Positions 35,117 through 46,799 of a DNA stretch of 64,000 bases are shown one piece after another. The stretch covers positions 108,707,128-108,771,127 of the forward strand of contig NC_080571.1 of NCBI RefSeq assembly GCF_030247185.1. The letters run 5' to 3'. The notes below the pieces were generated by a model. That model saw only the letters and a program-made list of their open reading frames with translations. It was not told the origin of the DNA and searched no databases. The position numbers and the translations under genes are program-made. The stretch comes from Malaya genurostris (lineage: Eukaryota; Arthropoda; Insecta; Diptera; Culicidae). Position 1 is the stretch's first letter; the number at the start of each line of letters is the position of its first letter.

Positions 35117-35739
35117 CTAAATTCATATTTCTGATCAATTCACTTTACTCCACATTGATAATTGATTCACATTTCTTTGAAATGAAACTTATACTCAAGT
35201 AGCAGCAAAAAACACATCTGATATGTTCACTACTCAATTCCTAATTTCATCTCAATGGATTTTTATTCATCCTATCGTTGGTCCTATATTCATCCTATTA
35301 ATTAGCAATTGTGATAGCTATCAAAACAAAATATTGCACTATTCCACTCTCAGGTATCAGAACTCTTCTTAAAAAGGTCAAATTTCAGTTTGAAATCCAT
35401 ACTACTGTTAAAAATTATTGAGTCGTTTTCGTTTCCTTTCGTTTTACACTCAAAACTTTACACTAAGCTTAATGTGGATTGTTGAACCTTTTAAAAATAT
35501 AAATATATCAGATGCACAGCCGATGAAGCACACACACTTTACAGCGTTATGTTGACATAGGGTAAGGGCTCCCTATTTCATCTCATTTGTAAGGACGTTA
35601 CCTTAAAAACCTGATTTAGGCATTAAAATCACTACGATTTTTTCATATTTCTGATTAATTCGCCTTGCTCCACATTGCGAATTGATTCACATTCCTTGAA
35701 AATTAAAATAATATTAAAAAATCAGCTAAAACCAATTCT

Positions 35740-37067
35740 TTTTTTTTTTTTTATTCAATAATATAATTATTTTTAAGGCACACTGCTTAAGCTCTAAGGT
35801 GCCAAGGACTTTTTCTAATTTTATTAACGACTAACTTAAAACTAGGATAGTATGATTGGATAATGTTGTATTGGGGTCGCAGTGGTCGACTTTGGCAGAT
35901 CCAACCTTCAGCTGGCGATCGGCACCGGCCGGTGGATGGAATATATCATGAGTCTTCCAGATGACGTTGGCCGCATCCCTCGGTCCGTGTGGGTCCGCGG
36001 GAAACACCCCCAGGCTACGAATACCCGGCGGGTGGCCCGCATGACTAGAGCGGCCTTCCGTGGGCGATGATGGTGATGTTACATAAGAGAACGAAAAAAC
36101 ATAGAGAAGTAAATATTGCGGAAAACGAAGTAAAATGGGGATATGGGAACGAAATGACTAAGAACGACAGAGATCTAATTAGTTGACATCGAGATGGAGA
36201 AGAGACGGGGAGGGGGGAAGCGAAAAGGTTAGTGACAGCAAAAAGATCTTGTTAGTTCCGATGAAGATGGTGGACAGATGAGGAATCGGGAAAATTGGCG
36301 GAAGTTAGTGTCGAACCTGCAGGTGAAAATTATTCTTAGCCACAGTTGAAATAACGTCGATAAATAGGAGGAACTTTCTAAGCAAGATGTAACAAATTAC
36401 ACTTGTATATTAATGTGTTTGAGGAACTGGTATATCAGAAGCATATATGAACTATCCCGACTCGCCAACACATCCCGAACCGGAACCTCAGTCGGTCTAC
36501 CTCGGGCCCTTAGGGATTCCAATAGCTCCGATCTGGCGTCGCGATACTCTACGCACGACCACACGACATGCTCGATGTCCTGATAACCGTCGCCACAGGT
36601 GCAGAGCCCACTCTCCACGATCCCGATACGCCGGAGATGTGCGTTGAATGTATAGTGATTTGACATGAGTCGTGACATAACGCGAATGAAATCACGACTC
36701 ACGTTCATCCCCTTGAACCAAGGTTTCGTCGATACCTTAGGGATAATGGAGTGTAGCCATCGTCCCAGTTCGTCATTCGTCCATGAAGTTTGCCAACTTT
36801 CGAGAGTTTTCTGACGAGAAATACTGAAAAATTCATTGAAGCAGATTGGTCTTTCATAAATGTCACCTTCTAATGCGCCCACCTTAGCCAATGAGTCTGC
36901 CTTTTCATTGCCCGGAATGGAACAATGCGAAGGGACCCAGACTAACGATATTGAATAAGACCGTTCAGATAAAGTTCGCAAGTGTTCCCGTATTTTCCTC
37001 AAGAAATATGGGGGATACTTTCCTGGCTTCATTGCCCGGAGAGCTTATATTGAACTTAGACTGTCCG
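35740..37067 (-). mobile_element. 5'-truncated LINE with poly(A) tail and target duplication
   Basis: On the minus strand the element ends at GAATAAA followed by about 14 A residues (35740-35753). TAAAACCAATTCT at 35727-35739 and TAAAACCATTTCT at 37068-37080 form a 13-bp target-site duplication with one mismatch. The 5' end is truncated within the RNase H coding region. About 640 bp of 3' UTR follow the ORF stop at 36397. RNase H after the reverse transcriptase is typical of the I, LOA and Loner groups; I cannot choose among them. Confidence 0.88.
36397..37066 (-). pseudogene. C-terminal RNase H and tail of LINE ORF2
   Basis: Reading begins at the truncation point with TDSLSSI (RNase H motif with an acidic residue), meets one TAA, then continues ALRAMKPGKYPPYFLRKIRE. 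The RNase H end is clear in LVWVPSHCSIPGNEKADSLA, where the His and the Asp of EKAD are the conserved positions. The C-terminal part carries the metal-binding-like CTCGDGYQDIEHVVWSC common in LINE ORF2 tails. The frame stops naturally at 36397. The reverse transcriptase and endonuclease are absent, so this is a dead 5'-truncated copy. Confidence 0.88.
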
Positions 37068-39030
37068 TAAAACCATTTCTGATATGTTCTCTACTGTGCT
37101 CCTAATTTCATCTCAAAGGTTTTTTATTCTTTCTATCGTTGGTCCTTTATTCATCCCACAAATTAGCAATGGCGAAAGCAAATCAAAACCAAAATATTGC
37201 ACTATTACACTCTCAGGTTCGAAATGTCTTGAATTCTTTTAAAAAGGGCCTTATGCCAACTATGAGACAACAACTGTTACTATTTAGACATTGGCTTTAG
37301 AGCATTAGAGCTTGTATTAAATGAAAAAACGATCACCGAAGAATTTAAAACCATTTCTTCCAATAAAAAACTAAAATAAAAATTCCAATAAAAAACTAAA
37401 AAGGATCAGCCCCATGGGGTTGTTCGAGCCGTTAATGTGGAACAAGGCAACCAAAATTTCCAATGATTGACATTTTCAATTAATCGTCACACTTTTGAAC
37501 CCGCAAATGCACAAGAGTCTGCTTAGATTGATACTTATTAGGAATCAACACCGAACACGCGAACCCGGAATATAGACTCTATTTATCGTGATTTGTATTT
37601 GTTTCGTAGCCGACGAAATTACATCAATAGCCCAAATGTATACAATTAAATGTTTGTACATGCTTGCGATACGGATATCGATATTTAAGCTTCTCTTCAC
37701 CAAGCTTGTGTTCAAGTTTTGTATGCAAGCAGTTATTTTTATAGCGTTTCTGTACCATTACTACCATTTTGCGATTTCGGTTGAAGCGATAAAATATTTC
37801 TCATTATCAATCGAGTTCATCTTATATAAATTAGAAATTGGTCTTATGCACTCAAAATTTACCCTGGGGTAGTTGTCAATTTCTCAGGCGAAATGACATA
37901 ACATGTGATTTCATCCAATCTTGCATGACACAAGATCAGAGCATACCAATAAAAGCTTCAAATCGTTTATGGCACTTTTTATCTTGCTGTGTAGCAACAA
38001 CCTACCTCTAGCAAGCTACGCATAAGACTGAAACGTTAGCTACAATTTCGCTTCTATTAGTAGATTCGCGTGCTTCCAGCAGCTTTGCTTTTGCTTCGAT
38101 TGACCAATCAGAGCGCTGCTTTCCCTTTGATATATCGCTTACTCCTTCAAAACCGTCGACTATGGCAGGGAAATCCGGTATGCCAGAGATTTTTTGCAGC
38201 CAAAATAGGACACTGCTAGCTATTAATCAACATTTCAATGATATGCAATTAAAAATACATGGCTATGAACATTCAAATTAATACGTAGAAATATTTCCAA
38301 TCAAATGGTGACATAATATTAATCATTGATACAAAATTGACTGAGCTGTAATTGTTCAAAACCTGACCACATTTCTACGTGTATTTTTCTTGAGTTTCTA
38401 GTTTGCACCGCTATATAGAAAACAAAAATGTGTTCCACATTAAAAGTGTGACAATAGCTTGTATAACCATTTTAAAACATTCCACAGTTTGGTTCAGGTA
38501 CGTTGTAAGATATTATTCATGTTCAAAGTAATGAGGTGAAGGGATGAGATGGAAACAGGAGCTCAGATGAAATAGGGAGCCGTTACTCTATATCGGAATG
38601 AAACCATGAACCATACCATTTCATAAGTATTTAACAAGCACTTTCTAGTAATATTCAAAGCCGGAACAGTTTTATTGGAGTATAAATAACAATAATATAA
38701 TGAAATAAATGCCACAGATACCAAAAACCATACTTGTTGGTGGTTATTTAAAAAACAAATTTAATTTTTTCACAACATTATGAGCCACTTAGCGATACGA
38801 ACTGAGAGGAAAACAATGCGCAATCAAGTGAATTAAATGCAAATTTTCATCTCATATTATCGGAGATTAGCTTAGTGCGTCATTTTAGATTTTTTCAATC
38901 GATGATTAAACAAGCGAGCGTTACTAATTTTGAAATCATCTAACATTGAATAGTGGTGTAATCATGTGAAATAGTGATCATGTTTTGAGACGAGTCAATT
39001 AGTAAATATTTAGAAACATGACGGACTATA

Positions 39031-39978
39031 TCAGTTCGGTTTTACATCTCATCCAAGTCAGTCGATAAAACAAAACCGCTTAGGTTCGGGACAGAAGAAA
39101 CCAAGTACAGTATTGTGTAGTAAACAATAGACCTCGAAATGAGTGAATCAAACGAAAAAAAAGCTACCGCCGACACGAAAGAATACAATTTTTGTTGACT
39201 TCAGGCAGTGCCAAATTCGACCTTCGATACGAGAACTTGAAGGTTTGCTTAAGGAGCAAATGCATCTTGATATTAAACGTGTGCATTTACTTCAATGCAA
39301 TAAGACGAATAATGTTGTTTACATCCAGTTTTATAAAGAGTAGGATGCAATTCAATTCGCAAAAGAGAATAATAATGTGCACTATGTGGAGCACGACAAA
39401 ATTAAATACAACATTCCAGTATATATGGAAGATAGTGCTATAGAAGTGCGTGTGCATGACCTTCACTCAAGCGTCACCGATTCTTATATTCGCAAAACTA
39501 TGTCCCAATACGGAGAGATTCTCTCTAACGAAGAAGAAAAGTGGAAGAATTTTTTCCCCGGTATTCTGAATGGCGTATGTTTATCACGCATACACTTGAA
39601 GAAACCTATACCTTCTTATGTGATTTTCGGTCAACGAAACCATCAGTATCCTCTATAGAACAAAGTACACCGGCTGCAGTTAACAACTTACCCTCCAACC
39701 AACCAGCAATTGCAACCAATATACAACAAGAAAAGAAAACGGAAAAAAAGAAGACGGAAATCGACAACAATAACATCGATGCGGCAATGGATGACGAGAC
39801 GAACCACAAACGATGTGCCCCTCAATCCTCGCAGGAGGGAAATGGAAGCTCCTCTCCCCCTAGAAAAAGGGTGACAACGAGATCCAACTCAAAAAACAAA
39901 TTATTTAAAAAATCGACTCAATCGGCCACGTAAAGCTTGTACGCAAATAGGTCTGAATGAAAAAATATCTTTAAAAAA
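39031..39978 (+). mobile_element. Full-length-looking non-LTR element with ORF1 only
   Basis: CATGACGGACTATA just before 39031 and CAATGACGAACTATA just after 39978 form a target-site duplication (one mismatch, one gap). The element starts TCAGTTCGG, the initiator-like 5' end typical of full-length Jockey-type elements, has a leader of about 108 bp, one gag-like ORF1, a short 3' UTR (TTGTACGCAAATAGGTCTGA) and an A-rich end (TTTAAAAAA). There is no ORF2, yet both ends appear genuine. This resembles half-LINE elements such as mammalian HAL1, which depend on a partner reverse transcriptase. A related copy is at 51762-52581. Confidence 0.7.
39139..39933 (+). pseudogene. Gag-like ORF1 pseudogene (copy 1)
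   Basis: The ATG at 39139 (MSESNEKK) is followed by a frameshift in or after an A run, then by FVDFRQCQIRPSIRELEGLL. An in-frame TAG at 39341 interrupts a frame otherwise open to 39658 (SAIEVRVHDLHSS ... KWKNFFPGILNGVCLSRIHL, PIPSYVIFG). Near 39640 the zinc-knuckle segment found in copy 2 is missing, and the frame shifts into the Gln/Asn- and Lys-rich tail ending PPRKRVTTRSNSKNK and SAT-stop. Such ORF1 products bind the element RNA as ribonucleoprotein particles. The broken frame means this copy makes no full product. Confidence 0.75.
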
Positions 39979-40642
39979 CAATGACGAACTATAAAACTTG
40001 AGACGAAAATGTTTCCTAATTTGAAAAGTGAACTTATTTTTAAATAAAAAAAAACATCACTGAAGGATTAAAAACATTTTTTTTAATGCGAAAGTATGAC
40101 AAAAACCTTCATAAACATTTTAAAATATTTCACAATTTGGTTCAGGTACGTTGCAAGATATGATTCATGTTCAAAGTTGAGTTGATGGAATGATTACGAT
40201 TATGGAATGTTAAGGATCTCAGATGAAATAGAAAGCCGTTACTCTATTGGCATTGTTAGTTTGTTCCGCTTTAGTGAGCCGATGAAAATTGCTAAGAATT
40301 TGACGTAATATTTATTCATGCACATTTTGAATAATGGATGAAATCGTTTTCCCACATTCCGCAGTATTTTCTTGCTTGGACTTTTTCGATTGATTCATGC
40401 TTGATTCAATCATTCCTCAGATATATGAGTTCCCAGGGAACCTAGATGACAGTATTAACTACAAAGCTTCAAAGCGATGACCAATAACTGAGCATAAGTG
40501 AACGGCTGATTGCAAAAATTGAATAAAAGCAACGTAGTTTGAAAAATCCGTTTGAGTAAATATGATCAGTATCTAACGGGGAAAACAGATTGGAACATTG
40601 ACATGCGAATGCAATTATGTAACGAAAACCGCGAAAATGTTA

Positions 40643-40711
40643 ACGCAGAGACGGGACTCGAACCCGTAGCTAACTCCTAACCGTGGAAATTATTTTACCA
40701 ATTAAACTACC
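40643..40711 (-). other. tRNA-like relic
   Basis: On the minus strand GTAGTTTAATTGGTAAAATA resembles a D arm and ACGGGTTCGAGTCCCGT is a perfect T arm with a B box. The acceptor stem fails: the 3' strand CTCTGCG has no complement at the 5' side, and the anticodon stem has a mismatch with C instead of U at position 33. It is best read as a tRNA pseudogene or SINE head, not a functional tRNA. Confidence 0.55.
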
Positions 40712-40758
40712 ATAACTACCATAATAAACACATGAAGAAATAGACCAATGTATTAGAA

Positions 40759-41074
40759 CAGGGGTTCCCAAAGTGGTCGAAATATACCCCTTGGGTCTAT
40801 CCTTTTTGCAGGGGTCGACGTAAACGAAAACTGACTATGGGGGCCGACGAGGTCTAGAAACCGACCTCCTATTGTTTGTTATAAGTTGTTATTTAAAATA
40901 TTTACTCTAAAAAATTTGTGTTTATTTGACCATACGCAGAAGTTATTAAGTATTTTGTATCAATATTAAAAAAGCAAAAAAAAATATTTTCAAAGAAATT
41001 TGTTGATGGGGGTCTGAGGACAAAGTTAATTCTAGTATAGGGGTCCATGACCCAAAATAGTTTGGGAACCCCTG
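40759..41074. mobile_element. hAT-type MITE, 316 bp
   Basis: The 8-bp duplication TATTAGAA is perfect at 40751-40758 and 41075-41082. The ends CAGGGGTTCCCAAA are perfect inverted repeats of 14-15 bp and match the CAGGGGT-type termini of the hAT superfamily. The interior has no coding capacity, so mobility would require a hAT transposase from elsewhere. The perfect duplication suggests a fairly young insertion. Confidence 0.92.
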
Positions 41075-41204
41075 TATTAGAAGAACCAAGCATGCTTCGC
41101 TGTACTTGGTCAGCACGGCATTCACTTGTAGTTCTACAGCTACGGAAACAAATTCAACTAAACATACACACTGATCACAAGTCTATTTTTCCCTTTCTAC
41201 TTTG

Positions 41205-42165
41205 CCGCCAAAAACATCAAACATTCAAAAAGTCCCTGAAAGTCGATTTAAAAAAAAAATTTTTTTTGAGATAACACTAAATTTCGACGTTTCATGCAAT
41301 TTTAAAATTTTTGGCATAAAAAAATTTTCTATTTCGGAAATTTCATGTACTTCTCCTATGGTGAATTTACAAGATCGAAAATTTTCAAACATTAACAACT
41401 GGGCAGCACCCCTTACCTAAGTCCGATTTAGCTCAAATTTTGCATGAGGACTTTTTTCGAGATGCTTAAACTTTTGAGCACTAGAGCTTTACGAAATTAG
41501 AGGTGATCCCAAAATATTGGCTCCCTTATGTATAAGAGCGGTAAAAATCAACGTGTTTTGTCGGTTACGTCACATATATCATCATATATCTGGAACCAAA
41601 AGTCACAACCATTTGATCTTCGAACTTGATCAATGGCCTAACATTAGCTTTCAAACGGGTCTAGACTTGTTAAAATCGGTTAAGCCATCTCCGAGAAACT
41701 TTCGCGGTACAAAAACAACACGTTTTGTCGATTACGTCACTTATACCATTATATTTCCGGAAACAGAAGTCACAGCCATTTGATTTTCGAACTTGACCAG
41801 TGGCCCGACAGTAGTTTTCAAACGAGCCTAAGTTTATTAAAATCAGTTCAGCCTTCTCTGAGAAAATCGCGTGATAAAAAACAAAACGTTTTGTCGGTTA
41901 CGTCACTTATACCAACATATCTTTGGAACCAGAAGTCGCAGCCATTTGATCTTTGAACTTGATCAATAGCCCAATAATAGCATTCAAACGAGCCTTAGTT
42001 TGTTAAAATCGGTTCCTCCATCATCTCGTCGAACTGAGTCGAATGGTATATAACCCTATGGGTCTCGGAGGCTCCGTTCGATAGTCGGTTTTTCCAGCAA
42101 TTCTAATACCTTGCTATAGAGAAAGGCAAAACTATTCTTAATCCAATGGTGTGATAATACCTTTC
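41205..42165 (+). repeat. Family Q interspersed repeat, second copy
   Basis: It is collinear with 30560-31345: TTTTTTTTGAGATAACACTA, GGGCAGCACCCCTTACC, GGTGATCCCAAAATATTGG, then three modules of about 165 bp (TTTTGTCGGTTACGTCAC at about 41553 and 41885, a variant near 41722), ending TCGTCGAACTGAGTCGAATG and a CTATAGAGAAAGGC tail. The first copy has two modules, so module number varies. The left hairpin is largely missing. Confidence 0.8.
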
Positions 42166-42389
42166 TCTTGCTATTCACAGTGTCTCTTTAAAACATTTGT
42201 GTTATTAAGATAACTTCTATAACGACTTTGGGTTCTTTTTTTATACAAATTCATTCAGATTGATTCGGGGTAGAAAACAAAAGTACGTTCCAGCGCTAAC
42301 GTCACAAATTTGAACCAAATATACGACAAACAATACATCTGATACTTGATCATTGGTTAAATCAGATAAAATGGTGCGGATAGAAAATA

Positions 42390-42720
42390 GTGATATTTAC
42401 CCGTTTCGTCACTTATGCGATTATATCTACGGAACCGGAAGAATTTGTCATATGGTCATCCAACTTGATCAATTATCTAATAGTTGCATCAAATGAGCCT
42501 AAGTTTGTTAAAAACGGTTTTGCCGTTTCCGAGAAAAGTGATCGTATAGAAAAAAGTGCAGTTTGTCGGTTACGTCACTTCTACGATCATACCTCCGGAA
42601 CCAGAAGTTTCAGCCATTCGATCTTCGAACTTGATCTACAACCCCCTTGTTGAAATCGGTTAAATCATCTCGGAGAAATTGGACCGTATAAAACATTTGA
42701 ATAGGAACAGATGTCTACAC
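42390..42720 (+). repeat. Two further ~165-bp family Q modules
   Basis: Modules starting near 42395 and 42555 share CGTCACTT, ATCATACCTCCGGAACCAGA and AAATCGGTTAAATCATCTCG with the 41.5 kb block but are more diverged. About 230 bp of unrelated DNA separates them from it. Confidence 0.65.
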
Positions 42721-42992
42721 ACGCGCACAAAACGTAAAAATGACTGAGATTAAATATTAGCATTTGGCCTAAATACAATTGAAAATTCTGGGTCATAAAC
42801 AACAATCAAGTTATTAAGGGATTTTGATTACTTCGAAGCAATCTGTTCAAACTATAGGCACATACCTATTTCTACTTCTTTACATTTCGTCTTCGACTCT
42901 CGACTTCTTTACATTTCGTCTTCGACTTCGTTAGCAGTTTATATGTGACGGCTTTTTTCAACAGCAGCATAGTTTCAAAACAAATAAAATAT

Positions 42993-45357
42993 CTATGATT
43001 TCATATTCTTTCTCCTCTTATAATCTCTAGTTAGTTTGATATCGTTAAAAAACCGAAAAAAGTAAAAAATACTGACTGACCAGAAGTCATAAATAAAAAA
43101 GTAAAAAGTAAAAATTTGATGGGATTCCATCACACACAGCGATGAATGGAGCGCTGTCCGTGCGCCGCTTGCACCCTGGGACGCATAGCCATACGCTACA
43201 ACTCCAGGCACTCAAGCAATAGTTTCGGATAAATCTTCCATTCCGGTGTTATAACTAACTGTATGAGAAAATATCAACACAATGAAACACATTGTGTGAG
43301 AAACCGTCGTGGGCAGAATGTGACAACTTCTCGTAACTTTACTTTTGCCGGTTCGGACAGTAAATGGCAAACGACCTTTGCCTTTACTTTCTGACATATC
43401 AGAGACTCGGATAACTCGTATCGCTAAGATGCCTAAGTTCGACTCCTCTGGTAGAAGGTAAAAGTTTAGATACGAGAAGCCTTCTGCTTACTTAAATGAC
43501 CCTTGTCACGTCTCACTTTTCCGCACTTTATTATTCACATCCTTGCTCTTCCTTGAGTACTATGGCTCTATGATTTCATATTCTTTCTCCTCTTATAATC
43601 TCTAGTTAGTTTGATATCGTTAAAAAACCGAAAAAAGTAAAAAATACTGACTGACCAGAAGTCATAAATAAAAAAGTAAAAAGTAAAAATTTGATGGGAT
43701 TCCATCACACACAGCGATGAATGGAGCGCTGTCCGTGCGCCGCTTGCACCCTGGGACGCATAGCCATACGCTACAACTCCAGGCACTCAAGCAATAGTTT
43801 CGGATAAATCTTCCATTCCGGTGTTATAACTAACTGTATGAGAAAATATCAACACAATGAAACACATTGTGTGAGAAACCGTCGTGGGCAGAATGTGACA
43901 ACTTCTCGTAACTTTACTTTTGCCGGTTCGGACAGTAAATGGCAAACGACCTTTGCCTTTACTTTCTGACATATCAGAGACTCGGATAACTCGTATCGCT
44001 AAGATGCCTAAGTTCGACTCCTCTGGTAGAAGGTAAAAGTTTAGATACGAGAAGCCTTCTGCTTACTTAAATGACCCTTGTCACGTCTCACTTTTCCGCA
44101 CTTTATTATTCACATCCTTGCTCTTCCTTGAGTACTATGGCTCTATGATTTCATATTCTTTCTCCTCTTATAATCTCTAGTTAGTTTGATATCGTTAAAA
44201 AACCGAAAAAAGTAAAAAATACTGACTGACCAGAAGTCATAAATAAAAAAGTAAAAAGTAAAAATTTGATGGGATTCCATCACACACAGCGATGAATGGA
44301 GCGCTGTCCGTGCGCCGCTTGCACCCTGGGACGCATAGCCATACGCTACAACTCCAGGCACTCAAGCAATAGTTTCGGATAAATCTTCCATTCCGGTGTT
44401 ATAACTAACTGTATGAGAAAATATCAACACAATGAAACACATTGTGTGAGAAACCATCGTGGGCAGAATGTGACAACTTCTCGTAACTTTACTTTTGCCG
44501 GTTCGGACAGTAAATGGCAAACGACCTTTGCCTTTACTTTCTGACATATCAGAGACTCGGATAACTCGTATCGCTAAGATGCCTAAGTTCGACTCCTCTG
44601 GTAGAAGGTAAAAGTTTAGATACGAGAAGCCTTCTGCTTACTTAAATGACCCTTGTCACGTCTCACTTTTCCGCACTTTATTCTTCACATCCTTGCTCTT
44701 CCTTGAGTACTATGGCTCTATGATTTCATATTCTTTCTCCTCTTATAATCTCTAGTTAGTTTGATATCGTTAAAAAACCGAAAAAAGTAAAAAATACTGA
44801 CTGACCAGAAGTCATAAATAAAAAAGTAAAAAGTAAAAATTTGATGGGATTCCATCACACACAGCGATGAATGGAGCGCTGTCCGTGCGCCGCTTGCACC
44901 CTGGGACGCATAGCCATACGCTACAACTCCAGGCACTCAAGCAATAGTTTCGGATAAATCTTCCATTCCGGTGTTATAACTAACTGTATGAGAAAATATC
45001 AACACAATGAAACACATTGTGTGAGAAACCGTCGTGGGCAGAATGTGACAACTTCTCGTAACTTTACTTTTGCCGGTTCGGACAGTAAATGGCAAACGAC
45101 CTTTGCCTTTACTTTCTGACATATCAGAGACTCGGATAACTCGTATCGCTAAGATGCCTAAGTTCGACTCCTCTGGTAGAAGGTAAAAGTTTAGATACGA
45201 GAAGCCTTCTGCTTACTTAAATGACCCTTGTCACGTCTCACTTTTCCGCACTTTATTCTTCACATCCTTGCTCTTCCTTGAGTACTATGGCTCTATGATT
45301 TTATATTCTTTCTCCTCTTATAATCTCTAGTTAGTTTGATATCGTTAAAAAAACCGA
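42993..45357. repeat. 575-bp tandem array, four units plus a partial fifth
   Basis: Units start at 42993, 43568, 44143, 44718 and 45293 (CTATGATTTCATATTC), exactly 575 bp apart. The copies are nearly identical; I see one G/A difference near 44455 and one A/C difference near the unit ends of copies three and four. The fifth is cut after about 65 bp. Each unit encodes two small reverse-strand frames (72 and 61 codons) that repeat passively. The unit includes a B-box-like AAGTTCGACTCCT but no full tRNA fold and no 5S rRNA. AAAACAAATAAAATA flanks the array on both sides (42977-42991 and about 45360-45374). Confidence 0.97.
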
Positions 45358-45375
45358 AAAAAACAAATAAAATAA

Positions 45376-46799
45376 AACATTTTTACTTTTAACCACAGCC
45401 CAGTGATAAGCAAACCAAAAAAGTGTTGCGTTTTTACACTTTATAAATCGTGTTCGCTCTGGCAGCAACCTAAGCCATTGAGCAACGCTGGTATGTGTGG
45501 GTAAACATTTCAGAAAGCAAACCAATGAAATGGCGCTGACCACGTACATGATACTGTACACGAACCGATTGAATCAATAGCTGAATCATGAACTGCAGGC
45601 TGTTTGTTTTTTTCGCTGGACTGTTATTTAAAATCATTTCGATAATGTGGGCAAAAAGTGGGTTAAATGACGTTATCCTACCTAAAGCTATAGTGCTGTT
45701 TGTGAGACTCAATCAGCAATTACACTTCACCAGTTTGTTCAGTTTGCTTTTTCAATTTTTTAAACAACATTGATTATGGCATGACTCTATTTTAATATTT
45801 AACTCTATTTTAATATTTATAAAATCGTATTTTTCGAAGAAATGTTGTATCAAATCGTACATAATTTTGTAACTGGTCGATATTTAAACCTAGAACTGGA
45901 ATCGAAGCAATCTAATAGCAGTTGGCATCGGAAAAAGGGTGCGCAGCTTGAATGACACATATCAACCAATCGAAGTCCAACGCAATGCATTGGCTTAATT
46001 TCAACCGACTCCAGTCTCCTACAATAGAAAACCTCATATTAGTGAACATTTAAACGTGAATTTTAACGACACTGCGTTAGCAATTAACATCCATTTTCCA
46101 ACATAATTTCCATACATGTACTTCCGTCTTCCAAAAGAATAAATTGATTTATTGATTTCCAGCTAACGTTGAAAAAGGATTAGCCTTTCATAATCTGTAA
46201 TTTAGTATTATTCAGATTTACTCGAATACACCTCAATCTAATTTTAAAATAATTAAAAAACATTTACAATCAGGAACCTCTGTACAATCTTCTTTTCTCG
46301 AAAGATCATTATACCGATGTATTTTGGGAATTTTAAAAAGCTTCCCCCGAAGGAAAATCCTCATCTCTGATTATATATATATTGAAGGGAACTTAAATAA
46401 CAAAATCGATAAGCCGTCGTTGGTGGATTCTAAGCTGGGCACAGCTCCCGGGTGAGCCACCTGACGTTTCCACCGTACGGCTCATCTTTCGATGAAGCAA
46501 AATTCCAATCGAATAGAATTACTTCATTTCCCCAATTGATGCCAAACATGCAAACAGGTGTGGCGTAGCACAACTCCTCATCAAAACTTTTTCCCACAGC
46601 ACCCCAACGCAACGCGACTAAATTTCGATTCTCATTCAATTCCTATTTCATTTTCTATCCCAACGAATCAATGGCAATGGCGTTACGCCCTGCCCTGCTC
46701 AGCAGCTGGCAACAGTGGAAAATCAAATTGACATACCATCATAAAAACAGCTTTTATTAACCATCAAAACAAAGCACACGAAAAGCAATGTAAGTTCAA
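45376..46799. other. AT-rich DNA, nothing recognised
   Basis: A short tandem duplication (CTCTATTTTAATATTTA) lies at about 45785-45820. No gene is recognised in about 1.4 kb. Confidence 0.5.

Larger units (their letters stand above)
35557..38595. mobile_element. Inner TA-flanked element
   Basis: Left end TAGGGTAAGGGCTCCCTATT (from 35553); reversed right end TAGAGTAACGGCTCCCTATT. Pairing continues TTCATCT and the ends sit at TA dinucleotides. Minus the LINE inserted at 35740-37067 it is about 1.7 kb. A tandem repeat of AATTCCAATAAAAAACTAAA lies near 37357-37400. The 94-codon frame at 37588-37872 is hydrophobic but unrecognised. Non-autonomous, class uncertain. Confidence 0.6.
34697..40258. 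mobile_element. Outer element of a nested pair with GGCTCCCTATTTCATCT ends
   Basis: A left end at 34697 (GAGGGCTCCCTATGTCAT) and a right end at 40258 (reversed: TAGAGTAACGGCTTTCTATT) bracket a second copy of the same element at 35557-38595. Left flanks 34697-35400 and 35557-37260 are homologous in the same direction, as are 38430-38595 and 40080-40258, consistent with one family member having inserted into another. The outer copy also carries the MITE pair (34771-35116) and the ORF1-only retroelement (39031-39978). No transposase is visible in either. The outer left end lacks a clear TA, so its border is less certain. Confidence 0.55.

Noticed and set aside
42993..45122. Paired 72- and 61-codon ORFs repeated four times
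   Set aside because: Repetition comes from the tandem DNA, so it is not independent conservation; no domain is recognised and the first frame runs through low-complexity Phe/Tyr sequence.
42993..45357. CRISPR array, rDNA or 5S rDNA repeat
   Set aside because: The unit is 575 bp with no short-repeat and spacer structure, the organism is eukaryotic, and no rRNA or 5S sequence is present in the unit.
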